The notes under the pieces: model-generated
The model's database searches: none
Told to the model about the DNA's origin: nothing
Seen by the model: the letters and a program-made list of their open reading frames with translations, nothing else
Shown: positions 26,946 through 35,564 of the stretch, in pieces
How the letters are laid out: each line of letters starts with the position of its first letter
Numbering within the stretch: position 1 is the first letter of the stretch
Made by a program: the position numbers and the translations under genes
DNA from: CAZVEE01 sp964625525
GTDB taxonomy: Bacteria; Pseudomonadota; Alphaproteobacteria; JAJFIK01
Direction: 5' to 3'
DNA length: 64,000 nt
NCBI GenBank assembly: GCA_964625525.1
Contig: CAZVEE010000002.1
Span: forward strand, 1-64,000

Positions 26946-27754
26946 ATGGATTCCTATGAGTGGAACAAGGTTTTTGGTGCCGTCTTGGGCACGCTTCTCA
27001 TTGCGTGGGGCGGCCTGCTGACCTTGAACGAGGTCCTGTTCCATGAGGACCCGCTGGAGGAGCCCGCCTATCGCCGGGATCTTTTGGTGGCGCCTGAGCC
27101 CACCTCCAGCGATGTGGAAGTCGTCGCCATCGACATTCCCGCCTTGATGGCCGAGGCGAGCGCCGCCGCTGGTGAGCGCGTCTTCGCCCGCTGTGCCGCC
27201 TGCCACAATGTGGTCCGTGACGGCGCGCACGCCGTGGGTCCGAACCTGTGGGACATTGTCGGCGCGGATATCGCGGCGAAAGACGGCTATGGGTATTCCG
27301 GTGCTCTGTCGGCCAAAGACGGCGTGTGGGATTACGAGGCGCTGTTTGCCTATCTTGAGAATCCGCGCGGCTGGGCGCCGGGCACGGCCATGAATTTCGC
27401 CGGTCTGCGCCGCGAGCGTGACCGCGCCAATATCGTCGAATATCTACGCCAGCAGGCCGATTCGCCCTATCCGCTGCCAGACGTGACGGCTGCGCCGGAA
27501 CCGGCGGTGGACGATGCACCGGCCGAAGGCGAGCCGGCCGAAGGCGAGCCGGCCGNNNNNNNNNNNNNNNNNNNNNNNNNNNNNNNNNNNNNNNNNNNNN
27601 NNNNNNNNNNNNNNNNNNNNNNNNNNNNNNNNNNNNNNNNNNNNNNNNNNNNNNNCCGGCGGTGGACGATGCACCGGCCGAAGGCGAGCCGGCCGAAGGC
27701 GAGCCGGCCGGGGGCGAGACCCTGCCGGCGGACAGCGAAACCGTCGAGGGCTAA
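26946..27754 (+). CDS. Membrane-anchored cytochrome c (CycM-like), interrupted by an assembly gap
   Basis: An electron-carrier of the class I cytochrome c type. From ATG 26946 the protein starts MDSYEWNKVFGAVLGTLLIAWGGLL, an uncleaved signal anchor that holds the heme domain in the periplasm. A linker follows, then the heme site CAACH near residue 83 and conserved VGPNLWDIVG. The sixth-ligand Met is in GTAMNFAGL, as in mitochondrial-like c552/CycM. The C terminus has an acidic AEGEPAEGEPA repeat, and here 100 Ns interrupt the sequence. The frame on the right of the Ns, leading to stop 27754, is not the one on the left as written. Collapsing the two identical 55-bp flanks joins them in frame (217 residues). 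It probably carries electrons to a terminal oxidase. Confidence 0.8.
27501..27555. repeat. 55-bp sequence flanking the assembly gap, left copy
   Basis: The 55 bases to the left of the Ns are identical to the 55 bases at 27656-27710 on the right. Each contains two tandem 15-base units encoding AEGEP. The contig ends either overlap or bracket a longer tandem array. Confidence 0.9.
27556..27655. other. Run of 100 Ns (scaffold gap)
   Basis: Exactly 100 unknown bases, the conventional placeholder for a gap of unknown size. It falls within the low-complexity C-terminal repeat of the cytochrome c gene. Confidence 0.95.
27656..27710. repeat. 55-bp sequence flanking the assembly gap, right copy
   Basis: Identical to 27501-27555. 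The reading phase that gives PAVDDAPAEGEP here is shifted relative to the left copy when 100 Ns are counted, which shows that the gap length is not real. Confidence 0.9.
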
Positions 27755-27784
27755 GCGTCCCGCGCCCGACGCCGTGTCCTGGCT

Positions 27785-27812
27785 GATCTCAGATCCACGC
27801 TGATCTCAGATC
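27785..27812. promoter_or_regulatory. Two tandem copies of the palindrome GATCTCAGATC upstream of yejB
   Basis: The 11-base palindrome GATCT-C-AGATC occurs at 27785-27795 and 27802-27812, centres 17 bases apart, within a 14-base direct repeat. It lies between the cytochrome gene stop and the transporter genes, followed by CTGGGGC...GCCCCAG (about 27816-27844). A regulator-binding role is inferred. Confidence 0.4.
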
Positions 27813-27920
27813 TACCTGGGGCAGTTGCCATGCTGTCGCCCCAGCGCTCTCCGAGCCTTAGACTAGAGGAAGCGATTCGCACAGGGTGCGGGTCGCGTCC
27901 CGGGGCATGTGGGGCGCTTG

Positions 27921-29000
27921 ATGGCCAATTACATTCTCAGACGGTTGATGCTGATGCTGCCGACCCTGTTCGGGGTCATGCTTGTCAGCTTCACCATCGT
28001 GCAATTCGCGCCGGGCGGGCCGGTGGAGCGGGTGATGGCCCAGCTCCAGGGCCTCGACGGCGGCGCGGATGCCCGCCTTGGCGGCTCCGGCGCCGACATG
28101 GGCAGTCCCGATCCCGGCAATTATCGCGGCGGTCAAGGCCTGGACCCGGAACTGGTCGCGGAGCTGGAAGCGCGCTTTGGGTTCGACAAACCCCCGGTCG
28201 AGCGCTTTTTCACCATGATGTGGGACTATCTGCGATTTGATTTCGGGGACAGCTATTTCCGCGATGTGAGTGTGCTGGCGCTGATCGGCGAAAAGCTGCC
28301 GGTGTCTATCTCGCTCGGCCTCTGGACCACCTTGATCATTTATCTCGTGTCGATCCCGTTGGGCATCGCCAAAGCCGTGCGCGCCGGCCAGCCTTTTGAC
28401 GTGTGGACCAGCGCGGCCATCGTGATCGCCTATGCCATTCCGGGTTTTTTGTTTGCGGTGCTGCTGATCGTGCTGTTTGCGGGCGGGACTTACTTCGATC
28501 TCTTCCCCTTGCGCGGGCTGGCCTCTGACAATTGGGAGGACCTGTCCTGGCCCGCGCGCATTGCGGATTACCTGTGGCATTTGGCGCTGCCGCTCCTATC
28601 GCTGGTGATCAGTGGCTTTGCCACCATCACCCTGCTGACAAAGAACTCCTTCTTGGACGAGATCACCAAGCAATATGTGGTCACCGCCCGTGCCAAGGGG
28701 CTGGCGGAAAATCGGGTGCTGTACGGGCACGTGTTCCGCAATGCCATGCTCATCGTCATCTCCGGCTTTCCGGGCGCGTTCCTGTCCGTGTTCTTCACGG
28801 GGGCACTGCTTATTGAGACGATTTTCAGCCTGGACGGGCTGGGGCTGCTGGCCTTTGAGTCCATCGTCAATCGCGACTATGCGGTGGTCTTCGCCACGCT
28901 CTACATCTTCTCGCTGCTGGGCATGCTGGTGACTTTGCTCAGTGACCTAACCTATATGTGGGTCGATCCGCGGATCGACTTCGAAGGGCGGGGGACCTGA
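27921..29000 (+). CDS. yejB: Peptide ABC transporter permease (YejB-like)
   Basis: Inner-membrane permease for oligopeptides (microcin C importer family in E. coli). ATG 27921 gives 359 residues that begin [38 protein letters not shown], close to YejB; the GTG at 27909 is a less likely start. There is a YejB-type periplasmic insertion (residues about 45-85), then the permease core with the EAA loop around [33 protein letters not shown]. Six transmembrane helices are expected. It is followed three bases later by the second permease gene, so the two are translationally coupled. Confidence 0.88.
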   Translation: MANYILRRLMLMLPTLFGVMLVSFTIVQFAPGGPVERVMAQLQGLDGGADARLGGSGADMGSPDPGNYRGGQGLDPELVAELEARFGFDKPPVERFFTMMWDYLRFDFGDSYFRDVSVLALIGEKLPVSISLGLWTTLIIYLVSIPLGIAKAVRAGQPFDVWTSAAIVIAYAIPGFLFAVLLIVLFAGGTYFDLFPLRGLASDNWEDLSWPARIADYLWHLALPLLSLVISGFATITLLTKNSFLDEITKQYVVTARAKGLAENRVLYGHVFRNAMLIVISGFPGAFLSVFFTGALLIETIFSLDGLGLLAFESIVNRDYAVVFATLYIFSLLGMLVTLLSDLTYMWVDPRIDFEGRGT

Positions 29001-29003
29001 GCC

Positions 29004-30086
29004 ATGGCGATTTCCCTGGGCCGTTTGTTAACGGAAGGGCCGCGCATCGAGCTGTCGCCGATGAACCGGCGGCGGTTGGCGAATTTCAATGCCAATCGCC
29101 GCGGGGTGTGGAGCCTGCGCATTTTCCTGGCACTGGTGTTGCTGAGCCTGGGTGCTGAGCTGATCGCCAATGACAGGCCGCTCTTGGTATCGCATCAGGG
29201 CGCTCTGCTGGCCCCGGTCTTGGTGGAGTATCCAGAGACCCGTTTCGGGGGCCAGTTTGTGACGCCGGCGGATTATCACGATCCCTATGTCCAGGCGCTG
29301 ATCCGCGAGGGCGGGGGCTGGATGCTCTGGCCGCTGGTGCCCTTCAGCTATGACACCATCGTGCGCGGTAAAACAGTGCCCGCACCCGCCCCGCCCGACG
29401 CGGTGAACTGGCTGGGCACGGACGATCACCAGCGTGACGTGCTGGCCCGGGTCATATACGGGTTTCGCACCTCTGTGGTCTTTGCCCTGGTGCTGACCGT
29501 GCTGTCGTCGGTCATCGGGGTGGCGGCGGGGGCTGTGCAGGGCTATTTCGGTGGCTGGACGGACTTGGTCTTTCAGCGGGTGATTGAGATCTGGAGCGCG
29601 ATCCCGGCGCTTTATGTGCTGATCATTCTGGCGGCCGTGATTCAGCCGGGCTTCTGGGTGCTCTTGGGTGCGTTGCTCTTGTTCAGTTGGGTGGCGCTTG
29701 TGGGGGTGGTGCGGGCCGAGTTTCTGCGCGGCCGCAATTTCGAATATGTGCGCGCCGCCCGCGCGCTGGGCGTGCCGGATACCACCATCATGCGCCGGCA
29801 TATCCTGCCCAATGCCATGGTCGCGACCCTGACCTTTCTGCCCTTCCTGTTGAGCGGCGCGATCACCACCCTGTCCTCGCTCGACTTTCTGGGCTTCGGT
29901 CTGCCGCCGGGCGAGGCCTCGCTCGGGGAACTCGCGCGCCAGGGCAAAAACAATCTTCAGGCGCCTTGGCTCGGGCTAACGGCCTTTGTGGTGCTGGCGA
30001 GCATGCTGGGTTTGCTTGTCTTCATCGGCGAGGCAGCGCGTGATGCTTTTGACCCGCGCAAGACCGATGCCGGGGGGCGGGGATGA
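29004..30086 (+). CDS. yejE: Peptide ABC transporter permease (YejE-like)
   Basis: The second permease of the peptide importer, 360 residues. An N-terminal transmembrane helix (LRIFLALVLLSLGAELIAND) is followed by a long periplasmic loop, which includes the NWLGTDDHQRDVLARVIYGFRTS sequence typical of YejE and DppC. Four or five further helices carry the EAA loop in YVRAARALGVPDTTIMRRHILPNAMVA. It overlaps the ATP-binding gene by four bases. The first 40 residues (MNRRRLANFNANRRGVWS) match the YejE cytoplasmic start. Confidence 0.88.
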   Translation: MAISLGRLLTEGPRIELSPMNRRRLANFNANRRGVWSLRIFLALVLLSLGAELIANDRPLLVSHQGALLAPVLVEYPETRFGGQFVTPADYHDPYVQALIREGGGWMLWPLVPFSYDTIVRGKTVPAPAPPDAVNWLGTDDHQRDVLARVIYGFRTSVVFALVLTVLSSVIGVAAGAVQGYFGGWTDLVFQRVIEIWSAIPALYVLIILAAVIQPGFWVLLGALLLFSWVALVGVVRAEFLRGRNFEYVRAARALGVPDTTIMRRHILPNAMVATLTFLPFLLSGAITTLSSLDFLGFGLPPGEASLGELARQGKNNLQAPWLGLTAFVVLASMLGLLVFIGEAARDAFDPRKTDAGGRG

Positions 30087-31729
30087 GTGAATCCACGGCG
30101 CTAGCGCCCCTTTTGTCTGTGCGCGATCTGTCTGTCGCCTTTCGTTCTGGTGCCAGCGAAACCTTGGCGGTGGATCGGGTTTCTTTCGACATCCGGCGCG
30201 GCGAGACCGTGGCGCTGGTGGGTGAATCCGGTTCCGGCAAGTCCACGACCGCGCTGTCGGTGCTTCGCCTGTTGCCCTATCCAACGGCGTCGCATCCAAG
30301 CGGCAGCGTGCTGTTTCGCCGCGAAGATCTGTTGAGGGCCGAGGAACCAGAGCTGCGCCGGGTGCGGGGCAATCGGATCTCCATGATCTTTCAAGAGCCC
30401 ATGACGTCGCTCAACCCTCTGCACACGATTGAATACCAGATCGCTGAGGGCCTGATGACCCATCGCGGCCTGCGCCCCGCTCAAGCGCGGCGCACGGTGC
30501 TGGATCTGCTGGAGCGTGTCGGCCTTGAGAAACTCAAAACCCGGCTTGATGCCTTTCCCCATGAGTTGTCGGGCGGCCAGCGTCAACGGGTGATGATCGC
30601 CATGGCGCTCGCGAACCGGCCCGATCTTCTGATTGCGGACGAGCCGACCACTGCGCTTGACGTGACCGTGCAGGCGCAGATCCTGGACCTGCTGGAAGAG
30701 CTGAAGCGGGCGTTCAACATGGCGCTGTTGCTGATCACGCATGATCTGGGCGTGGTGCGGCGCATGGCCGACCGGATCTGTGTGATGAAGGACGGGCGGG
30801 TGGTGGAGACCGCGCCGGCGACCGCGTTGTTTACCGCGCCCAGCCATGCCTACACCCGCATGCTGATCAATGCCGAGCCGCGCCCCTTGCCCCAACGCAC
30901 CACCAATGCCGGGCCGGTGGTGTTGGCTGCGCGGGACGTAAAAGTCTGGTTTCCTATTCGCAGCGGCCTGTTCGGGCGCGTGACGGATCATGTGAAAGCG
31001 GTGGACGGGGTGTCGCTTGACATCCGCGAGGGGCGCACCCTGGCTGTGGTTGGTGAGTCCGGCTCCGGCAAAACCACCCTTGCCATGGCGCTGTTAAGGC
31101 TGGTCAGCGCCCAGGGATCTATCCGCTTTGGTGAGCGGACGCTTGATGGGTTGTCGCAACAGCAGATGCGGCCTTTGCGCCGAGAGATTCAGGCGGTCTT
31201 TCAGGATCCATACGGATCGCTCTCGCCCCGCATGTCCGTGGGCGCCATTGTCGCCGAAGGCCTGGACGTGCACGGATTGGCGCCGGGCCGGGCGGAACGC
31301 CGCCCGCTCATTACCCAGGCCCTGCGCGACGTGGGCCTGACGCCGGACATGATGGATCGCTATCCCCACGAGTTTTCCGGCGGCCAGCGCCAGCGCATTG
31401 CCATTGCCCGGGCCATGATCCTGAAACCACGCTTTGTGGTGCTGGATGAACCCACCAGCGCCCTCGACCGCTCCGTGCAGGCGCAAATCATTGAGCTATT
31501 GCTCGACCTGCAGGCGCGCCATGGCTTGGCCTATCTCTTCATCAGTCATGATCTGAAAGTGGTTCGGGCCTTGAGCGATGATGTGATGGTGATGCGTGGG
31601 GGCCGGGTGGTGGAGCATGGCGCCGCTGAGCACATCTTCAGTGCGCCGCAAACGGATTACACGCGCGACCTCATGGCGGCCGCTTACGCCTTGGATGACG
31701 CGCCGGTGCCGGTTAACGCTCCGTTGTGA
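30083..31729 (+). CDS. yejF: Peptide ABC transporter ATPase with two fused nucleotide-binding domains (YejF-like)
   Basis: A 548-residue fusion of two ABC ATPase domains that energise the peptide importer. Domain 1 (about 1-260) has Walker [11 protein letters not shown], signature LSGGQRQRV and Walker [13 protein letters not shown]. Domain 2 (about 275-535) has Walker [13 protein letters not shown], signature [12 protein letters not shown] and Walker [13 protein letters not shown]. Each domain ends with the oligopeptide-transporter C-terminal region ([22 protein letters not shown]). The cluster yejB-yejE-yejF lacks yejA, the periplasmic binding protein, in this window. The 3' end overlaps the convergent secretin gene by 17 bases. 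Confidence 0.92.
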   Translation: MSESTALAPLLSVRDLSVAFRSGASETLAVDRVSFDIRRGETVALVGESGSGKSTTALSVLRLLPYPTASHPSGSVLFRREDLLRAEEPELRRVRGNRISMIFQEPMTSLNPLHTIEYQIAEGLMTHRGLRPAQARRTVLDLLERVGLEKLKTRLDAFPHELSGGQRQRVMIAMALANRPDLLIADEPTTALDVTVQAQILDLLEELKRAFNMALLLITHDLGVVRRMADRICVMKDGRVVETAPATALFTAPSHAYTRMLINAEPRPLPQRTTNAGPVVLAARDVKVWFPIRSGLFGRVTDHVKAVDGVSLDIREGRTLAVVGESGSGKTTLAMALLRLVSAQGSIRFGERTLDGLSQQQMRPLRREIQAVFQDPYGSLSPRMSVGAIVAEGLDVHGLAPGRAERRPLITQALRDVGLTPDMMDRYPHEFSGGQRQRIAIARAMILKPRFVVLDEPTSALDRSVQAQIIELLLDLQARHGLAYLFISHDLKVVRALSDDVMVMRGGRVVEHGAAEHIFSAPQTDYTRDLMAAAYALDDAPVPVNAPL

Positions 31730-32909
31730 AAGGCTCGCCCGGGCGGGCGGCGCGCGCCGCATCCGCCTGACGCTCCGCCACCAAGGGCACGAGAGCGGGC
31801 GCGGTGTCCACCGTGGCAAGCGACGGGGTGACGATCACCACCACTTCCTTGTCGGGCCGCCGCCAGGGATCGGCCCGTGACAAAGTCCCATCGAGCGCCC
31901 GGCGCCCCGGTTCCGCAGCCAAACCGCCAAGCACCAGGCTGTGTCCCGGCGCCAGGTCCACGGTTGTCTCTGCCCGTCGCACCACCAGGGCCGGGCCATG
32001 GTCCTCCGTAGGCAGAGCGCCTGCATAAGAGATCTCGCTCACTTCCGCGCTGGCCTCGACCGTGATGCGCCCGTCGGCTTTGAGGGTGGGCGTGAAGGCA
32101 AGCGCCACGCCCACGGGCCGGTAAATGACCCCCTGCGCACCAGGCACGGGCACTTCTGCGCCCGCCAGGAATCGCACTGGCGCGCCGGACAAGGCTGTGA
32201 GATCCGGTTCCGCCAACACACGCACCAGGCCCTCCGCCTCCAGAGCACTTACTGTGGCTGCGACTGTCGCCTGATCTTGCGGGGTGGCGGGCAGGTTGGC
32301 CTGCGCCAACGCACCGTGCCGCAACTCCAGCACCTGCACCCGCAACAGCACTTGGGCGGGGCTGCCGGTGGTGAGCCGGGAAATCACTTTGTCCGGTGTC
32401 CCCGCAAAGCGAGCCGCCAGATCCCTCGCGAAGGCCGCGTCGGCAGCGGTCATGGCCTCGCCGGTCAGGATCACATGATCATTCAAGGCCGCCGCCTGGA
32501 TCTGCGCTTGAGGCAGAAGCCGCGCGAGGGTCGCTTCTAAGTCCCGTAGGTCAGGCTCGACCCGGATATCCAGTGTGGCCAGCCGTGTCCCGCCGCGCCC
32601 GAACAGAAACACGGTTGTCTGCCCCGTGCGTCGGCCATGCAGGAAAATGCGCGTCGGCGTCCGGATCACCGCATCCGCAATGGCCGGGTTCGACACCACC
32701 ACATCGCGCGCCGGCACTGGCAGGTCGATGACGGCGGATTTGTCCAGCGACAGAAGGACCGAGCGCGCGAGTGGATCGCCCACCGCCGCCGGAGCACGTG
32801 GCTCGGCTGCCGGGTCGAGCCGCAACGCCGGAGATTCCGTCGCCAGGGCCACCACAGTGAGGAGGAGCCAAAGCCCCACACAGTGTGCCGGAATGAACCG
32901 CGCGTTCAT
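31713..32909 (-). CDS. cpaC: Short Tad-type pilus secretin (CpaC/RcpA-like)
   Basis: Outer-membrane channel homologue of the Tad pilus system. A signal peptide (residues about 1-24) precedes a pilus-secretin N-terminal domain at about 48-115 (VLLSLDKSAVIDLPVPARDVVVSNPAIADAVIRTPTRIFLHGRRTGQTTVFLFG). A BON-like stretch follows at about 120-180. The secretin core runs from about 195 (QVLLRVQVLELRHGAL) to 370 (LVRVLAEPDLTALSGAPVRFLAGAEVPVP, DLAPGHSLVLGGL, KEVVVIVTPSLA). At 398 residues it is shorter than typical CpaC (about 500 or more). The segment between the first secretin strand and EAEGLVRVLAEP looks deleted. No tad ATPase, platform or pilin genes are adjacent. Confidence 0.8.
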   Translation of the reverse strand: MNARFIPAHCVGLWLLLTVVALATESPALRLDPAAEPRAPAAVGDPLARSVLLSLDKSAVIDLPVPARDVVVSNPAIADAVIRTPTRIFLHGRRTGQTTVFLFGRGGTRLATLDIRVEPDLRDLEATLARLLPQAQIQAAALNDHVILTGEAMTAADAAFARDLAARFAGTPDKVISRLTTGSPAQVLLRVQVLELRHGALAQANLPATPQDQATVAATVSALEAEGLVRVLAEPDLTALSGAPVRFLAGAEVPVPGAQGVIYRPVGVALAFTPTLKADGRITVEASAEVSEISYAGALPTEDHGPALVVRRAETTVDLAPGHSLVLGGLAAEPGRRALDGTLSRADPWRRPDKEVVVIVTPSLATVDTAPALVPLVAERQADAARAARPGEPFTTER

Positions 32910-33066
32910 GGTCAGGATGCTTTCGTCAGAACCGGGACCGCCAATGTGGTGCAGGCCGCTTCACTGTCCGGTTAATGCTAATGGGGCGGTTTTGATGGGT
33001 CTCGGCAGGGTTCTTGCAATTTCGCCCATGCAACGTGGCCGGCTGGCTCGCAGAAGGGGACGGAGC

Positions 33067-33531
33067 ATGGGCAAGCACGACGAGACACCGACGACGGCGC
33101 CGGGTATCTGGATCCGGGGCCTGCTGATGGCCGTGGCGGCTCTCGTGATGCTGGAAACGACCGCTGCCTGTATCGCCGACCTCAGTCTTGACCGCGCCGT
33201 GGAACGAGCCCTCCACGCCCCGGGTGTGGCGCCGTCGGTGCTCAGTGAGGCCCATTGGCGCGAGCGTGTTTGTGCAGGGGCCTGGGCACTGCCCCAATGT
33301 GGCGATCGCTTGTCCCTCCGCGTGGACCGAATCCGTGCCGCGGTGCCTCTGGGCGCTTCGGCCCTGGTGCCTGTCGGCGATCAGACCAGAGACATCGTCA
33401 TGATCCGGGCCGCCTATCGCCGCCCCACCCTCACACCCCTGTCAGAGCATTTGTGGGCGGCGACGCGCGGCGAGGCCATGGTGACGCTGACGATCCCGGC
33501 GTCGTCCCTGCGCCATGCGTCGGCCCTTTAA
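33067..33531 (+). CDS. Small membrane protein, TadE/TadG-like (tentative)
   Basis: A 154-residue protein whose start at ATG 33067 is supported by an AAGGGG/GGAG stretch just upstream. Residues about 16-40 form one transmembrane segment (IRGLLMAVAALVMLETTAACIADL). The rest is periplasmic. The spacing of two cysteines in WRERVCAGAWALPQCGDRLSLRVDRI and the later VMIRAAYRRPTLTPL recall the pattern seen in TadE/TadG minor pseudopilin-like proteins. The resemblance is by eye and modest. It is divergent from the cpaC-like secretin across 157 bases, so the two may be the remnant or a satellite of a Tad locus. Confidence 0.5.
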   Translation: MGKHDETPTTAPGIWIRGLLMAVAALVMLETTAACIADLSLDRAVERALHAPGVAPSVLSEAHWRERVCAGAWALPQCGDRLSLRVDRIRAAVPLGASALVPVGDQTRDIVMIRAAYRRPTLTPLSEHLWAATRGEAMVTLTIPASSLRHASAL

Positions 33532-33700
33532 AGGCGTCGTTAAGACTGATTACCTTTCGTTAACCTGCGCCTCCCACACTGAGACCGTCGCAATGGTAGG
33601 CGGATGAGCGGATCGTCGGGCGGGTGGTGTCCACCCGGCAGATGCCCATCCATCGGTCGCGCCAGGCTGTGAAGGGCCGGGTGCCAGGAGGGGCTTTCCC

Positions 33701-34741
33701 ATGAGTCAGATACTCGTGCATGGCTTCACCACGCTCGATGGGGCGGGGCGGATCGAGGCACTGCGCCCGGACATTCCGGGCTTGACCGTCCGCACGGTGA
33801 TCGCCGGCGGTCTCGCCGCCATCGTGTCGCCGGTACCCCGGCGGGGGTTTTTCGAAGGGCGCGAGCGCTTTGCATTGCGCCGGCTCAAATTGCATCAACA
33901 GGTGCTGGAAGCGGCGATGACCTTCGTGCCGCTTCTGCCCGCACGCTTTGAAACGGTGATGCCGACCGAGGCCCGCCTGCGCACGGTCATGGATGCTTGC
34001 GCGGGCGATCTGCGTGATCCGCTTGACCATTACGGTCCGCTGATTCAGGTCGAGGTGGTCATCGCCTGGCCCTTGAGCGACGCCATGGCGGGCCTACGCG
34101 CTGACGGTCTGGTGGGCGTTGATACGGCGGCCCTGCACACGGCCGAAACGCTCACCCATGCCATTCAAGGGCATCAGCATGCCTTGACCGAGCGGGTCCG
34201 CACGGTGTTATCCGCCGTCGCGCTCGATGTCATCATCGCGCCGCGTTTTGAGGAGGATGTGGTCGCGAACTTCACGATCCTCCTGCGTCGGACGGACGAG
34301 CCGGCCCTCGACCTAGCCCTCCAGCAACTCGACAAAGAAACCGGTGGCAATCTGCGCATCCGCTGTGTCGGACCACTGCCCGCGTGCAGTTTCGCCGCCG
34401 TCGAGATCGGCGGGCCGCGCTACGCCGAGGTGGTGCAAGCACGCGACATGCTGGCCTTGAGCGACAGCCTCAGCGTGGCCGATCTCAAGCGCGCCTATCA
34501 CCGGGCAATCAGTGCCCTGCATCCGGCGCGCGCGCCGGACTATGCGGCCCGCTCCCGGGCCCTCACGGCAGTGCGCGATGCGTATGCGCTGCTGCGCCGG
34601 GTCGCCGAAGGCCAAATGCGCCGGGCCGCGAGCCCGGCACCGGACGAGGCGGCCGTGATCCACCTGGATGCCCATGCCATCGAAGATACCGTAACCATGC
34701 GGCTGCGCCGCGACGATGACAACCGCGCGGAGGCCGCATGA
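33701..34741 (+). CDS. GvpF/GvpL-like protein with a degenerate J-domain-like C terminus
   Basis: A 346-residue protein. Residues about 1-230 fit the GvpL/GvpF pattern: a start beta-strand, GGLAAIVSPVPRRGF, LKLHQQVLEAAMTFVPLLPARFETVMPTEARLRTVMD, and near 210-225 the closing GPLPACSFAAVEI (family FxGPWPPYSF). Residues about 251-302 read LALSDSLSVADLKRAYHRAI, then SALHPARAPDYAAR, then ALTAVRDAYALLRR. This is the helix II-III layout of a DnaJ domain, but with HPA (274-276) in place of the catalytic HPD. AGGAGGGG ten bases before the ATG is a strong ribosome-binding site. It overlaps the next gene in ATGA. In gas vesicle organisms GvpF/L nucleate assembly, but no GvpA gene is present here. Confidence 0.72.
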   Translation: MSQILVHGFTTLDGAGRIEALRPDIPGLTVRTVIAGGLAAIVSPVPRRGFFEGRERFALRRLKLHQQVLEAAMTFVPLLPARFETVMPTEARLRTVMDACAGDLRDPLDHYGPLIQVEVVIAWPLSDAMAGLRADGLVGVDTAALHTAETLTHAIQGHQHALTERVRTVLSAVALDVIIAPRFEEDVVANFTILLRRTDEPALDLALQQLDKETGGNLRIRCVGPLPACSFAAVEIGGPRYAEVVQARDMLALSDSLSVADLKRAYHRAISALHPARAPDYAARSRALTAVRDAYALLRRVAEGQMRRAASPAPDEAAVIHLDAHAIEDTVTMRLRRDDDNRAEAA

Positions 34742-35406
34742 CATACGCAAACCGGCTCACGCCCATTGCGCCGACGACGGACGGCATCTTCTATTTGCAC
34801 GCCATTGTTCCTGCTCAGGCTCAAGGGTGGGAAGGTCCTGGCCTTATTCCCGGTACTGAGCTTGAGTCCTTGAGTGCTGGCGACTATGCAGTGCTTCTCT
34901 CAGACACTGCCAAGGTGCCGGTGCCTACGGGTGAAGAGATGCCGGAGCTGGGCGACATGGCTGCCGCGCATGACCGGGTTCTGGACCGGTTGGGCAAGGC
35001 AGGAAGTGAGTATCTGCCCTTGCCGCCGGACACCCTGTATCAGGATCTGGAGACCGTGCGCACGTTCCTGCTGCGCGCTGCACCGCTTCTGCGTGATACG
35101 TTTCGCCATGTTCAGGGCTCGGCCGAGTGGTCTGTCACCGTCACCGTGCCCGCGCGTTTCACCGAAGATAAGAATGGGCAGGAGACTTTGTCCTGGCTTC
35201 ATGATGAACTGTCGCGTCTGGCGCGCGGCGCCGTCCGGCATGATCAGGGCGCGCCCTTTGCGGCCGCTTATCTGGTAGACCATCGGCGCGCACCACGATT
35301 TGCGCGGGAAGCGGAGCGCATCCAGGCCGGGTTTGCCCCTCATGGCTGGGTTCTCGACCTGCGCGGGCCTGCGCCTGTCCACAGTTTCGTTCGGCTAGGG
35401 CTTTGA
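34738..35406 (+). CDS. Second GvpF/GvpL-like protein
   Basis: A 222-residue protein that shares ATGA with the preceding gene and therefore is probably translated with it. It has the GvpF/L outline: an N-terminal strand GIFYLHAIVPAQ, the control segment YAVLLSDTAKVPVP, AAHDRVLDRLGKAGSEYLPLPPDTLYQDLETVRTFLL (compare the family's HQAVLE...VLPLRFGTVF...V), and the strand pair WSVTVTVPARF. The domain closes with PHGWVLDLRGPAPVHSF. The match is weaker than for its partner. GvpF and GvpL family members normally pair and bind GvpA; here the paired copies presumably bind one another or another partner (inference). Confidence 0.6.
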   Translation: MTYANRLTPIAPTTDGIFYLHAIVPAQAQGWEGPGLIPGTELESLSAGDYAVLLSDTAKVPVPTGEEMPELGDMAAAHDRVLDRLGKAGSEYLPLPPDTLYQDLETVRTFLLRAAPLLRDTFRHVQGSAEWSVTVTVPARFTEDKNGQETLSWLHDELSRLARGAVRHDQGAPFAAAYLVDHRRAPRFAREAERIQAGFAPHGWVLDLRGPAPVHSFVRLGL

Positions 35407-35450
35407 CCCACGCTAATCTCTAAACAGAATAATAAACAAGCCCGCCCATC

Positions 35451-35467
35451 TTAATCTTCCGTTTACC
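35451..35467. promoter_or_regulatory. CtrA-like site before the HAMP protein gene
   Basis: TTAA-TCTTCCG-TTTACC approximates the CtrA consensus TTAA-N7-TTAAC, with one mismatch in the second half. It lies about 100 bases upstream of the 35565 start. A half-site TTAACC is also present at 33560-33565, upstream of the GvpF/L pair. Evidence is weak. Confidence 0.25.
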
Positions 35468-35564
35468 GCGAAGCAACAACCCTGCCCTCAGGTGAAGAAC
35501 AGTCTGTATCCGGTGTGATGGCCTGATGTATGGAGGGCCGCCCCGGACGTGAAGGGGGTCAGTC

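Noticed and set aside
27514..27786. Frame across the N gap as a separate gene
   Set aside because: Translates the repeat in a different phase; it is the cytochrome c tail plus placeholder Ns.
33701..35406. A complete gas vesicle cluster
   Set aside because: No gvpA, gvpC, gvpN, gvpG or gvpK-like sequence is present; only the GvpF/L-type proteins are seen.
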